From: Solibacillus sp040273735
GTDB lineage: Bacteria > Bacillota > Bacilli > Bacillales_A > Planococcaceae
Length of the DNA: 64,000 bases
Reading direction: 5' to 3'
Assembly: GCF_040273735.1 (NCBI RefSeq)
Contig: NZ_JBELZM010000006.1
Span: forward strand, 116,373-180,372
Shown here: positions 8,730 to 17,647 of the stretch, in pieces
Layout: each line of letters begins with the position of its first letter
How positions within the stretch are numbered: position 1 is the stretch's first letter
The notes under the pieces: generated by a model
What the model saw: the letters and a program-made list of their open reading frames with translations, nothing else
Databases searched by the model: none
What the model was told of the DNA's origin: nothing
Position numbers and translations under genes: made by a program

Positions 8730-8747
8730 TATCTTTATTTCGAGATA
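8730..8747 (-). promoter_or_regulatory. MhqR-like operator
   Basis: The 18-bp sequence TATCTTTATTTCGAGATA has the same length and outer arms (TATCT...AGATA) as the B. subtilis MhqR consensus, with a less symmetrical centre. A possible promoter, TTGACA (8773-8778, read on minus) with an 18-bp spacer and TAAATT, lies just upstream, so binding would block transcription of the nitroreductase gene. Confidence 0.6.
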
Positions 8748-8883
8748 AATTTACCATATTATAAATTTAGTTGTCAATAATTTCATTTCTTTTAGTCGAT
8801 TGAGAAGTAGTAGAAAGTCCATACTTTCTATAGGAATTCAATTATTTATAAAAAATATTTGAAAGTAACTGGAGATGAAGAAA

Positions 8884-9654
8884 ATGAAATTCGAAAACAA
8901 AATCATCATTGTCACTGGCGCAGCAGGAGGTATTGGTAAAGAGGTTGTAAGAAAACTGGTTAATGAAAAAGCAAAAGTTGTATTGGTCGATCTAAACGAA
9001 GACGCGATTAAATCCGTTCAAACAGAACTCTCACTTACAGATGAAAACAGCTTAATCGTAAAAGCTGATGTGTCAAAAGAAGACAATGTAAAAAACTATG
9101 TGGATCAAACGATTTCGAAATTCGGCCGAATCGACGGCTTTGTGAATAACGCTGGTGTTGAAGGCCCAGCAAAACCTCTTGAAGAAATTACAGAAAAAGA
9201 ATTCGACTTTGTATATGGCATTAATGTAAAAGGTGTTCTGTTCGGTTTGAAATATGTATTGCCGGTAATGAAAGAGCAAAAATCCGGTTCTATAGTCAAT
9301 ACTTCATCTGTAGCCGGTTTAATCGGTTCTCCAAGTATGGCACTATATAATTCCTCTAAACATGCTGTAATGGGTCTTAATAAGGTAGCCGCTTTAGAAG
9401 CAGCAACGTATAATGTTCGTGTAAATACGGTAAATCCAGGTGTGATCAATACACAAATGATGCGTAAAATTGAATCAAATGTTGCGCCGGGCGCTGCTGA
9501 GGCAGCTCAAGCAGCCTACAATGATGCTGTACCGATGAAACGCTATGGTGAACCGGAAGAAGTAGCAAATGTTATTGCTTTCTTACTTTCAGATGAAGCC
9601 TCTTATGTAAGTTCTTCATCGTTCACAATTGACGGCGCTTTATACAATGTTTAA
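8884..9654 (+). CDS. Short-chain dehydrogenase/reductase (SDR)
   Basis: Classical SDR of 256 residues with NAD(P)-binding TGAAGGIG near the N-terminus, the structural NNAG motif (FVNNAGVEG), catalytic Ser in SSVAG and the YNSSK catalytic Tyr/Lys. An acidic residue after beta-2 (VLVDLNE) favours NAD over NADP. The substrate is not deducible; relatives include 3-oxoacyl-ACP reductase-like and glucose dehydrogenase-like enzymes. The ATG at 8884 is 9 nt after GGAG, better than the ATG at 8875 that abuts it. It is divergent from the nitroreductase gene and could share its operator. Confidence 0.85.
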   Translation: MKFENKIIIVTGAAGGIGKEVVRKLVNEKAKVVLVDLNEDAIKSVQTELSLTDENSLIVKADVSKEDNVKNYVDQTISKFGRIDGFVNNAGVEGPAKPLEEITEKEFDFVYGINVKGVLFGLKYVLPVMKEQKSGSIVNTSSVAGLIGSPSMALYNSSKHAVMGLNKVAALEAATYNVRVNTVNPGVINTQMMRKIESNVAPGAAEAAQAAYNDAVPMKRYGEPEEVANVIAFLLSDEASYVSSSSFTIDGALYNV

Positions 9655-9666
9655 ATGCAAATAAAA

Positions 9667-9703
9667 GGAAAACCAAAAGAGGCCCATTCTTTTGGTTTTT
9701 TCC
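9667..9703 (+). terminator. terminator of the SDR gene
   Basis: GGAAAACCAAAAGA (9667-9680) pairs with TCTTTTGGTTTTTTCC (9688-9703); the stem runs into T-rich sequence. Confidence 0.8.
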
Positions 9704-9804
9704 CAGTTTTTTTATTCCCTACAAAACTCGTCAATCCTGCCACCGCAAGTTATATATGTTAATATAAAATCGTTATTCTCAAGCACTATCGGAGGTTTAT
9801 AGAA

Positions 9805-10725
9805 ATGAAGATAAATAAAGGCGTATTCTTTGTACTGCTTGGTGCAGGATGCTTTGGTTTTACACCGGTGTTTGCCAAAATGGGATTCGGCCACGGCTAC
9901 TCACTTGGTCAAATCAATCTTGTCCAAATGGTCATTTCCTTTCTGCTGTTATGGTCGATCGCTTTCTTAAAAGGGGTCGGGTTGAAGGGACTGGCTAAAA
10001 AGAACATCCTTCCAATTATGATTACCGGCTGTTTTATTGGTTTAACAAGTATTTTTTATTATGGTGCAATGCAGTATTTACCTGCTTCACTGGCCATCAT
10101 TTTAATGTTCCAGTTCGTTTGGATCGGCATTATGTTCGAATGGGTTTTCAATAAAATTAAACCCGCGCCGATTACTATATTTGCAATTGTGCTTATTCTT
10201 GTCGGTGTATTTTTCGCATCGAATATTTTAACTGGTGATATGCAAGGGCTTCCTATTAAAGGGTTTGTTATGGGCATATTATCTGCCTTTACATATGCTG
10301 CCTTTATCTTTTTCAGCGGGAAAGTTGCTGTTGAAGTTCATCCATTAACCCGTACCTCTTTAATGGTGACAGGTTCCACGATTTTAGTATTTATGCTATT
10401 TATGAAGGACATCCCTGCTGTATTTCCTCTTGAAGGAAACTTGGTGACGAGCGCTGCCGGGGTTGCATTGTTTGGAGCCGTATTGCCGCCACTGTTTTAT
10501 GCAGTCGGTGCACCACTCATTTCAGGGGGTTTGGCAAATATATTAACTTCTGTTGAACTGCCTGTCGCGATTTTATCGGCGAGCATTATTTTGGCCGAAA
10601 CGGTCACACCATTGCAATGGATCGGAATTGTGCTGATCCTCATAGCGATTGTATTAAATGAAATTGGCCCGAACATCATTCGGATGAGAAAAACGTTCAA
10701 AGAGAACAATTCTTCATCAGCATAA
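9805..10725 (+). CDS. EamA/DMT-superfamily transporter
   Basis: Integral membrane permease of 306 residues with about ten hydrophobic spans arranged as two EamA repeats (about 6-135 and 150-290). The second repeat ends with the characteristic LAETVTPLQWIGIVLILIAI stretch. The family exports amino acids or other small metabolites; the substrate cannot be read from sequence. The RBS GGAGGTTTATAGAA precedes the ATG. It is a single-gene unit with its own terminator. Confidence 0.85.
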   Translation: MKINKGVFFVLLGAGCFGFTPVFAKMGFGHGYSLGQINLVQMVISFLLLWSIAFLKGVGLKGLAKKNILPIMITGCFIGLTSIFYYGAMQYLPASLAIILMFQFVWIGIMFEWVFNKIKPAPITIFAIVLILVGVFFASNILTGDMQGLPIKGFVMGILSAFTYAAFIFFSGKVAVEVHPLTRTSLMVTGSTILVFMLFMKDIPAVFPLEGNLVTSAAGVALFGAVLPPLFYAVGAPLISGGLANILTSVELPVAILSASIILAETVTPLQWIGIVLILIAIVLNEIGPNIIRMRKTFKENNSSSA

Positions 10726-10739
10726 TAAAAATTAATCAG

Positions 10740-10785
10740 GATGCTAATAAACTGTGCAAAACAGCCGTTGATTAGCGTCTTTTTA
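10740..10785 (+). terminator. terminator of the DMT transporter gene
   Basis: GATGCTAAT (10740-10748) pairs with ATTAGCGTC (10771-10779), with an inner CTGT/ACAG stem, followed by TTTTTA. Confidence 0.7.
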
Positions 10786-10859
10786 TTTACAGAAACAAAA
10801 AAGCTTATCAATAATTTTCTATTGATAGGCTAAGTTGATATTTCGAGCTTTATATTTAA

Positions 10860-11237
10860 TTATCTGAAGAGATTCAGCATTGCGCCTACTTGTCTCATTG
10901 TATTAATTCCATTAGTTAATGTCCCCACATGGCCCATCATTGTATTTAAATTATCCGATAGACCGCTAAAGCGAGACCCTTGCTGTTGTTGCTGCTGTGG
11001 AAAAGGGTTGAACTGCTGTTGCTGCTGTGGATAAGGATTGAACTGCTGTTGCCCCTGCCCCTGTCTAGGATTCACTGGATATGGCGGATAAAAAGCTTCC
11101 CTCGGTCTTGCAAATTCATTGGATCGAGGCATTCCCATCTGCTGTCTGCCCATTTGCGGTGGAGGACCAAATTGTTGTCCATTTGGCGGAAACATCCCCG
11201 CTCTAGAATTTTGCCCAAAAAATGGCATATCATTCAC
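10860..11237 (-). CDS. Gln/Pro-rich small protein, spore-coat-like (YppG/YqfQ-VrrA type)
   Basis: Protein of 125 residues. The first about 90 are Pro/Gln/Gly/Phe-rich and contain decapeptide repeats FNPYPQQQQQ and FNPFPQQQQQ. The last about 35 (from FSGLSDNLNTMMGHV) form a likely amphipathic helix ending LNLFR. This architecture resembles the Bacillus YppG-like and YqfQ (VrrA) proteins, some of which are linked to the spore; that assignment is an inference from composition and layout. The RBS GGGAGGTGAATG overlaps the start region. It is monocistronic. Confidence 0.6.
   Translation of the reverse strand: MNDMPFFGQNSRAGMFPPNGQQFGPPPQMGRQQMGMPRSNEFARPREAFYPPYPVNPRQGQGQQQFNPYPQQQQQFNPFPQQQQQQGSRFSGLSDNLNTMMGHVGTLTNGINTMRQVGAMLNLFR
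10989..11048. repeat. 30-bp tandem repeat inside the Q/P-rich gene (VNTR candidate)
   Basis: Two 30-bp units (10989-11018, 11019-11048) differ at two positions and a third unit begins but diverges. Each encodes one decapeptide FNP(F/Y)PQQQQQ, so unit number can change without a frameshift. Confidence 0.8.
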
Positions 11238-11398
11238 CTCCCTACTAAGTTTGACCTCTAACCTAGTATATGTTCATGATTTTTCGAAATATAGACATTT
11301 GAAATACTTGGATGAAACGTTAATTACCCCTAGTCATGCCCCCTTCACCTCCAATAAAAAGAATGCATATGAATAAAGAAAAAGATTGGAGCAATGAC

Positions 11399-11860
11399 AT
11401 GAACAAATTTAATCCGGAAAGGCTGTCCGTTGAATACAGGGACGATGTTACCGCAACGGAACCTGTTATTTCAAGACATCATACACTCACCCATTCTGAT
11501 AATACCGGAGAATTATTTTTAACAATCGGAACACAGTTTGCGTGGGACAAAGTGAATAACGATATGAGAGATGAAGTAATTGGCGAATGGAAAACGAATG
11601 GGTACTATATTTATTACAACGCCTATGTAATGGTTAACAAAGAAGGACAGGATTCTAATACAGCAATGCGGCGTTATGAAGTATTCAGGCGTGAATTGCC
11701 GCTTGCATTGACGGCAATCCGGTATGGTGACCGCTTTATATTCGATGTCTATCCAGCTTTGGACAATGGATTAATCATCGTAAACTTTATATCCACGTAC
11801 CCACAGTTATATAAACAAGAGACTTTTGGGACTTTCAGCAGTTATTCCACTTTCTTTTAA
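11399..11860 (+). CDS. STAY-GREEN (SGR)-family protein
   Basis: Belongs to the Staygreen family, named for plant SGR proteins that remove Mg from chlorophyll a; bacterial homologues exist. The 153-residue product contains the family signature stretches FNPERLSVEYRDDV, HYTLTHSD-like HHTLTHSDNTGELFLTIG, RDEVIGEW, AIRYGDRFIFD and the C-terminal IVNFISTYPQLY. The ATG at 11399 is 7 nt after GGAG; an in-frame ATG at 11336 lacks a ribosome site. The host is not a phototroph by any sign here, so the natural substrate is unknown. The gene stands alone. Confidence 0.85.
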   Translation: MNKFNPERLSVEYRDDVTATEPVISRHHTLTHSDNTGELFLTIGTQFAWDKVNNDMRDEVIGEWKTNGYYIYYNAYVMVNKEGQDSNTAMRRYEVFRRELPLALTAIRYGDRFIFDVYPALDNGLIIVNFISTYPQLYKQETFGTFSSYSTFF

Positions 11861-11967
11861 TTTGATGAAATGCGGTAAAATGTAACATTTAAATACAATC
11901 CCTTTTATGGTATTAATTGTTAGTGTGTACTGCACAATACTTCACTTTACATGAGAGAGGGAAAAAA

Positions 11968-12411
11968 ATGCTGCATTTAAAAACAATTACAAAAGACAAT
12001 TGGATAAAAGCAATCTCGCTAAAAGTACGGGAGGATCAAGTGAATTTTGTAGCCACGAATGCGGTGTCTCTGGCACAGCTGAACTTTCTGGAAAATTTCC
12101 ATGCGAAAGGAATTTACTTTGGTGAAGAAATGGTGGGGTTCACACTTTATGGTCTTGATGATGATGAACATGAGTACTGGATTTACCGTATGATGATCGA
12201 CCAGAAATATCAGGGGAAAGGTTATGGCAAAGCTGCGGTTCAGCTCGTTATAGAGGATATTCAGACAATGAAAGAACCTCATCATCAAACGATTAGCCTT
12301 TCCTATGAACCTGACAATGAGCATGCGAAGCGCATCTATGAAAAAATGGGCTTCCAGGAAATAGAAGGCCTTGTTATTGAAGGTGAGCAAGTCGCACGCT
12401 ATACGTTTTAG
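11968..12411 (+). CDS. GNAT acetyltransferase (BltD-like, spermidine-type)
   Basis: N-acetyltransferase of 147 residues with a single GNAT fold; the acetyl-CoA loop is QGKGYGKAAV (about 77-86), preceded by the MMIDQKYQ strand. The C-terminal NEHAKRIYEKMGF is the usual motif B region. Overall the sequence resembles B. subtilis BltD, which acetylates spermine and spermidine, but substrate specificity cannot be proven. The ATG at 11968 follows GAGAGGG. The stop lies 11 bp before the next gene, suggesting an operon. Confidence 0.8.
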   Translation: MLHLKTITKDNWIKAISLKVREDQVNFVATNAVSLAQLNFLENFHAKGIYFGEEMVGFTLYGLDDDEHEYWIYRMMIDQKYQGKGYGKAAVQLVIEDIQTMKEPHHQTISLSYEPDNEHAKRIYEKMGFQEIEGLVIEGEQVARYTF

Positions 12412-12422
12412 GAGAAACAGCG

Positions 12423-13238
12423 ATGCGAATAATAAAGATGGTGTTACTTGCGTTACTGGCGATTCCAGCGTTCTTTATTTTAATACTCACGATTGCTTCA
12501 TTTGATTATTTTTACTACCCGATTATCGGCTTCAAAGCAGAGAATGCCGCAGAAGCTTCTCTTGAAGAAAAGTATAATGAAGACTTTGTGATTGATGAAT
12601 CCACCTATTCCAAACCATTGGGCAATGATTTCGGGGACTACCATATCATCGCACATCCAAAAAAGAAGCCTGATCTGGAAGTTACGGTTTCGGTTAGTGA
12701 GGATATGGAACCGTTTTACGATACGTATCTGGAAATGCATTGGCGTGATGAACTGAATATGCGCTTCGGGTTGCTGTATGAAGAACTTTATGGAACTGTC
12801 GAAAATTATTCCTATATGGTAAATGTGTCGTTTACCGATGAAATCGAAGTACGATATGACCATAACGACACGTACTAAGATATTTTGCAAAAAGAAGCTA
12901 ACGGTATCGGAAATATTGTCTTTGCAAATGTTATTCTGGAATCCTCTAACAATATAAACGACCAGCTGGAGAAAATCTATAAGATGATTCAGCATTTTAA
13001 AGAGCAGAATTTAAATTACTTCAACATAGAAATTGTGTTCTTTAATGAAGATTTGCAAAAACAGCTGACAAAAAAGGACCGCAAACTTCCCTATAATGAA
13101 TTTAACTTCAAACATATAGATGATAGAGCTGCCCGATTTTATTTTTCTTTTGAATCAGAGGATGCGGAGTCCGTAAAGGAACTGAATCAGCTAAAATCTC
13201 CCGCTGATTTGAAGCAGTATGTTAAAGTTATGAATTGA
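12423..13238 (+). pseudogene. Membrane-anchored hypothetical protein interrupted by an in-frame TAA
   Basis: Residues 1-151 (12423-12878) begin with a membrane anchor (MRIIKMVLLALLAIPAFFILIL) and an extracytoplasmic charged domain, and end at TAA (12876-12878). The very next codons in the same frame continue without a stop for another 119 codons (to 13238) as a hydrophilic domain of similar composition (KEANGIGNIVFANVILES...). The second part could restart at a TTG (12885), but no ribosome site precedes it. The simplest reading is one roughly 270-residue protein broken by a nonsense change, probably CAA to TAA. I do not recognise the family. A sequencing error is also possible. Confidence 0.6.
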
Positions 13239-13256
13239 AATTAGCATTCAATGATG

Positions 13257-13286
13257 AAACCCACTTATACAGTTAAGTGGGTTTTT
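13257..13286. terminator. bidirectional terminator
   Basis: AAACCCACTTA (13257-13267) pairs with TAAGTGGGTTT (13274-13284). The 3' end of the WYL gene overlaps the hairpin. Confidence 0.8.
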
Positions 13287-14247
13287 CCCCGCAATATACT
13301 GACACGCTCTCATGTATTCCTTTTAACACTTCTTCTGGCAATTTTCTGATTGTTATATCCGCTCCTAGAAACAGAAGCCAATTCGTCATCTCTACTATGT
13401 CTTCCTCGTTTTTAGTATTGATAAAAGCCTCTAGAATGGCTGTCGTTTGGTAAGGATTTGTATAGGAAATAGAGAGCTTTAAAGGATGATATTTTTTAAA
13501 CTGTGCAATTGCTTTTGGACCAAGCTCAAGTACAAGGTTATTCTCTTTACTCCGTTCACTAAGCTTTTCTAAAATTTCCTTCTTACTGATTCTATTTTTC
13601 CCCTCGTCCGGTTTTACATCGATAAGATGCGAGACAGGAAAAATCCGACTCTTTTCCTCACCTGCATCATAGCCTTCTATCAGCCAGTTCCCCATTTCAT
13701 GATGAAGGTACAAGAGATAAATTGAATATGTTTTCGTTAATTTCCCTTCTTTGACTGAAATAATTAAATAGCGGTCAATCAGAAGTGTTTGTATAAGCTT
13801 TTCTATCACAGGATCAGGTAAATCGGATAAATCCAGCAAATCCGGGTTGTGAGGGTTCGTCCCTTCAAAAAGCAAGATTTGGTTTAATAGCACAAGGTCG
13901 TCTTGCTGGTTTTCTGAAATTAAACCGAGTAACTTCTCTGCTAATGACTGACGACTTTTTAAATATGGAAGTTGTTGATTTCTTGTTGCCATAAAGGCAA
14001 TAAAAAGAGCTTTAATCTCATTATCTGTAAAGCGAACAGCGGGGAGCACAGAATTATGTAAAACACTATAACCCCCTTCTCTTCCGACTTCAGCGACAAG
14101 AGGCATCCCGATAGCTTCAATTTCTCTAATATCTCGGATAGCCGTTGAACGCGAGATATTAAACTCTTGCATAATTTCAGAAATGGTAAAGTGGGCCCGG
14201 TTATTGATATACCGCATGATTATATTAATCCGTTCAACTTTTTTCAT
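13273..14247 (-). CDS. HTH/WYL-domain transcriptional regulator
   Basis: DeoR/YafY-type regulator of 324 residues. An N-terminal winged helix (HTH_11; ISEIMQEFNISRSTAIRDIREIEAIG) is followed by a central linker and a WYL-like sensor domain (NWLIEGYDAGEEKSRIFPVSHL) with a C-terminal extension. Such proteins usually repress or activate an adjacent gene in response to an oligonucleotide or small ligand. I start it at the ATG at 14247, 5 nt after GGAGG; the ATG at 14280 adds 11 residues with no ribosome site. It is divergent from the GyrI-like gene, its likely target. Confidence 0.8.
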   Translation of the reverse strand: MKKVERINIIMRYINNRAHFTISEIMQEFNISRSTAIRDIREIEAIGMPLVAEVGREGGYSVLHNSVLPAVRFTDNEIKALFIAFMATRNQQLPYLKSRQSLAEKLLGLISENQQDDLVLLNQILLFEGTNPHNPDLLDLSDLPDPVIEKLIQTLLIDRYLIISVKEGKLTKTYSIYLLYLHHEMGNWLIEGYDAGEEKSRIFPVSHLIDVKPDEGKNRISKKEILEKLSERSKENNLVLELGPKAIAQFKKYHPLKLSISYTNPYQTTAILEAFINTKNEEDIVEMTNWLLFLGADITIRKLPEEVLKGIHESVSVYCGEKPT

Positions 14248-14356
14248 TGGTGCCTCCGAAACAGTATCATATTTTGACATGATTTATGGCTATTATAAAC
14301 TTATCAAGTAAAAAAACAAATCTTGATTAAAACAAAATTGAAAGAAGGATTATAAT

Positions 14357-14836
14357 ATGGCAAATTACACGATTGAAGAGAAGGACAGCTTTGTTGTTTT
14401 AGGTTTTGGAACAGAACTAAAGAGCGATTACACAGACTATATGGGGATAAATAAAGAAAAGGCCGATTTTTGGCAAGCGGTCAATGAGGATGGAAGACTG
14501 GATGAATTAAAGGCTGTAGCTGCAAACGACTATATTTTTATCGTGAATGAAGCAGTGAATAATAAGATGATGCATTATGCCGGGGTTCTGACTGATAAAA
14601 CATTACCAGAGGCAACTAGAGTCATTCAATTTCCTAAAGGAGAGTACGTAGTTGTTAAAGGGGAAGCTCCTACTGCAGAAGAGTTGGCCAATACTGTTAC
14701 AGGAATTGCGTTCGGACAAGCGTTACAAGAAGCAACGGATTATGCCTATGTAGGAGGTCCAAACGCAGCAGTTGTGATGGGGCAACAAAACGGTCAGGTA
14801 TACGGGGAAATGTGGATTCCGGTTATTAAGAAATAA
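14357..14836 (+). CDS. GyrI-like small-molecule-binding protein
   Basis: 159-residue protein with the fold of the AraC effector-binding/GyrI superfamily, in the short stand-alone form (MANYTIEEKDSFVVLGFGTEL at the start, FPKGEYVVVKGEAP in the middle and GEMWIPVIKK at the end). Family members bind hydrophobic ligands or, in GyrI (SbmC), protect DNA gyrase. The divergent WYL regulator 109 bp away suggests a ligand-responsive pair. The RBS is GAAGGA. Confidence 0.75.
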   Translation: MANYTIEEKDSFVVLGFGTELKSDYTDYMGINKEKADFWQAVNEDGRLDELKAVAANDYIFIVNEAVNNKMMHYAGVLTDKTLPEATRVIQFPKGEYVVVKGEAPTAEELANTVTGIAFGQALQEATDYAYVGGPNAAVVMGQQNGQVYGEMWIPVIKK

Positions 14837-14860
14837 AGAAAATGAAACGGTCCAAAATTA

Positions 14861-14893
14861 AAACGAAGTCCGGTACACTCCCGGACTCCGTTT
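14861..14893. terminator. bidirectional terminator
   Basis: AAACGAAGTCCGG (14861-14873) pairs with CCGGACTCCGTTT (14881-14893) between the convergent GyrI-like and helD genes. Confidence 0.8.
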
Positions 14894-14923
14894 ACTTAAA
14901 GTTTTCTAATGAAACAACTGTGT

Positions 14924-17284
14924 TTACCTAATGCTTTCTGAATTCAGCTCAAGTTGTACAAGGTTCTCTTCCAAAGCATTTTGCATAAAATGGCTCGGTT
15001 TCCCTACGCTGTACAACTGTAGCACGTGCATTGCTCTTGTACAGGCTGTATAAAAAATTCTGCGTAAACTTTCATCTCCATATACGTTTTCGGATACGTC
15101 GTAAATGATGACTGCTTCAAATTCGATTCCCTTCGCTAAATAAGACGGAATGACTACAACTCCTTGCTCGAATTCCGCTGTACCGCTTTTTATCAGCTTA
15201 ATCCCGTCAATTTTATCTAACGTCTCAAATGCTGTCTTACTTTCTTCTGCTGATTTGCAAATAACTGCGATACTGCCATAGCCTTCACTTTGCAATTCCG
15301 AAATCTTAGACATAATACGCTGGTGCAATCCTGTATGGTTTTCCGCTTGGTTTAATACCGGCAACTCGCCTGCGCGTTCAAATGGAATGATTTTTTCTCC
15401 ATTTGCAATAAGACTCCGTGTAAATTCAATAATCGGCTTCGTCGAACGATAACTTCGGTTCATGTTGACAACTTCCGTCTCTTCTTCTCCATAAAGGTGG
15501 TTAAGGAGTTGAAAATCTACCACTCCACTCGCATGGGCAAAAATAGCCTGGTTAAAATCACCTAGCACTGTCATTTTCGCAGAAGGGAATAAGCGCTTCA
15601 GAAATTCAAATTGAAACGGCGAATAATCCTGCGCTTCATCAATGAGAATATGCTTGATCGAACGGTTTGTCTGAAAGCCTTGAATCAATTCCTGCAAAAA
15701 CAGAAATGGTGTCGCGTCTTCATAATACAGCGTTCCCGCTTCCAGCATTTGAATTGTATCTTCACATATCGCTTCCCACTCATCTGGTACTTCTACATTT
15801 AATCGCTGTTGCATTAATAATGGAACTTTAAAAAGCTGTTTATAAATGCCTTCTAAATCAATAAAGTCCAGTGTTTGAATTTGTTTTCTTACTGCCTTCA
15901 ATTTCAGGCGGACGATTACTTGAATAAGCGCATCATGATCCATTTCATAATTAGCCTGCTCTTCTCGTTCAAAGCCTTTTTTCTTAGCTAAATATTTGTG
16001 AATTTTATGATACGTCTCATCGCTTAGCAGCTCTATTTCCTCCTCTACCCATGGCTGAGAACGTTCAATTTTTTCTATTTCTTTAATTTTCTTCATTAGC
16101 CAATCTTTCAGTTTTTCAAGTCTGCTTTGGAAGCTCAGTGAAATATGATCCCCATAAAACTTCTCCGACAATTGTTGTGCCGAAATAATTGTTTTCCCTC
16201 TGAACTTTACATCTTTAAATAGCAGGTCCGATTTTTCCAAAGTTTCTCTGTATAGTTTGATCGCCTCAACATATTTAACAGATGCTTTAAATTGAATGCC
16301 TTTAATCCTTGCGCTATACGAAGGGCTGTTTGCTGCAGTCAGCACATATTCCAGTTGATGAAATGGATTTTCTAAGTGGAAATCTTTACTTAAACGGTGA
16401 TCCAAATACTCCTGAAATGTAACTTGCTGCATATTTTCTTCCCCAAGCTCAGGAAGTACGTTGGAAACATAGCTATTAAACATAGCATTCGGTGAAAATA
16501 ATATAATTTGGTCAGCTTTTATCCGGTCCCGGTATTTATACAAAAGAAACGCGATTCTTTGTAATGCAGCCGAGGTTTTACCACTGCCGGCTGCACCATG
16601 CACGATGAGCATACGCCCCTGATCATGGCGAATAATACGGTTTTGATCCTTTTGAATCGTTGCTACGATGCTTTGCATATACTTATCCGCGCCTTTTCCA
16701 AGCACCTTCTGTAAAATTTCGTCACCAATCGTGAGACTTGTGTCAAACATAGATTGCAGTTCACCGTCACGAATAACGTATTGCCACTTTTTCTCGAGAT
16801 CACCGTGAACTTTGCCCCCAGGCGTTGTATACTGTGCGGGACCAGGTTCATAATCATAATAGACGCTTGAAATCGGTGCTCTCCAGTCATAAATCAGGAA
16901 GTCCTCTCCACTTGCATCCATCAGAGATGAAATACCAATATAAATTTTCTCCTGCTCTGAAAAACCTTCTTCAAGGAAATCAATTCGTCCAAAATAAGGA
17001 ACTGACTTCATCCGATTCAAGACAGCTAATCTTTTGGATGCGTGATGATGCGTACTTTCGCCAACAGCTAATGCCTGCGCTTCTTGTCTTAAGTTAATAA
17101 CTGTTTCCAAAAAGTCATCAAACGAATCCGTATTCACCTTGATTTCATCCCAAAAATGCTTACGAGTATTTACTACTTCATTTCGGAGCTTTAACGTTTC
17201 TGATTCCAGTTGAAGTGTTTGATCATTAATTACATTCACAACACTACTTAACCGCCTTTGTTCGTCCAGAAAATCTGCTTTCAT
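14924..17284 (-). CDS. helD: HelD-type RNA-polymerase-recycling helicase, copy 1
   Basis: UvrD-like superfamily 1 ATPase of 786 residues, the normal class I HelD size, which clears stalled RNA polymerase from DNA. An N-terminal coiled-coil arm (about 1-90) precedes the Walker A motif GAAGSGKTS (about 231-239); IDEAQDYS is Walker B, and NRSYRSTKPI and the C-terminal YTACTRAMHVL are helicase motifs. I start it at the ATG at 17284, 8 nt after AAGGAG; the upstream GTG touches the RBS. A paralogue lies at 37487-39679. Confidence 0.88.
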   Translation of the reverse strand: MKADFLDEQRRLSSVVNVINDQTLQLESETLKLRNEVVNTRKHFWDEIKVNTDSFDDFLETVINLRQEAQALAVGESTHHHASKRLAVLNRMKSVPYFGRIDFLEEGFSEQEKIYIGISSLMDASGEDFLIYDWRAPISSVYYDYEPGPAQYTTPGGKVHGDLEKKWQYVIRDGELQSMFDTSLTIGDEILQKVLGKGADKYMQSIVATIQKDQNRIIRHDQGRMLIVHGAAGSGKTSAALQRIAFLLYKYRDRIKADQIILFSPNAMFNSYVSNVLPELGEENMQQVTFQEYLDHRLSKDFHLENPFHQLEYVLTAANSPSYSARIKGIQFKASVKYVEAIKLYRETLEKSDLLFKDVKFRGKTIISAQQLSEKFYGDHISLSFQSRLEKLKDWLMKKIKEIEKIERSQPWVEEEIELLSDETYHKIHKYLAKKKGFEREEQANYEMDHDALIQVIVRLKLKAVRKQIQTLDFIDLEGIYKQLFKVPLLMQQRLNVEVPDEWEAICEDTIQMLEAGTLYYEDATPFLFLQELIQGFQTNRSIKHILIDEAQDYSPFQFEFLKRLFPSAKMTVLGDFNQAIFAHASGVVDFQLLNHLYGEEETEVVNMNRSYRSTKPIIEFTRSLIANGEKIIPFERAGELPVLNQAENHTGLHQRIMSKISELQSEGYGSIAVICKSAEESKTAFETLDKIDGIKLIKSGTAEFEQGVVVIPSYLAKGIEFEAVIIYDVSENVYGDESLRRIFYTACTRAMHVLQLYSVGKPSHFMQNALEENLVQLELNSESIR

Positions 17285-17522
17285 AACATTCACTCCTTGA
17301 AAATATTTAAGAGTTGACTAATAAAGAATTTTTATATATAATTAAAATAAGGGATAATATACACATGAATATTATTTCGCGCATATCTATATAAATTTAC
17401 CACGTGTCAGCATATTTTACAATGCTTTTGGCAGGTGTATTTTTTTGTTTGTAAATAAGGCCAATTTAAATACGGTTCATAGCAGAAGAAATTACTTGCG
17501 ATTCACTTCTTATTATATTTAG

Positions 17523-17572
17523 AAAAAGAACCACCCAATTGTTGATGGACAACGAATTGGGTGGTTCTTTTC
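17523..17572. terminator. terminator hairpin, member 1 of a three-copy family
   Basis: AACCACCCAATT pairs with AATTGGGTGGTT and is followed by CTTTTCAG. It lies past the end of the OpuAC-like gene, inside the 363-bp gap 17285-17647, in which I see nothing else. Confidence 0.85.
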
Positions 17573-17647
17573 AGAAATCGCAGCCCCTTTGCATGATGGC
17601 TTACGATTTATTTATCATCCGTTCAAATTCACTTTATTGCTAGGTAA

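Noticed and set aside
10980..11261. Leu-rich plus-strand frame over the Q/P-rich gene
   Set aside because: It is antisense to the CAG/CAA repeats; the Leu runs are an artefact.
12885..13238. Separate gene starting at TTG 12885
   Set aside because: No ribosome site, and it is in frame with the preceding ORF, so it is better explained as the second half of an interrupted gene.
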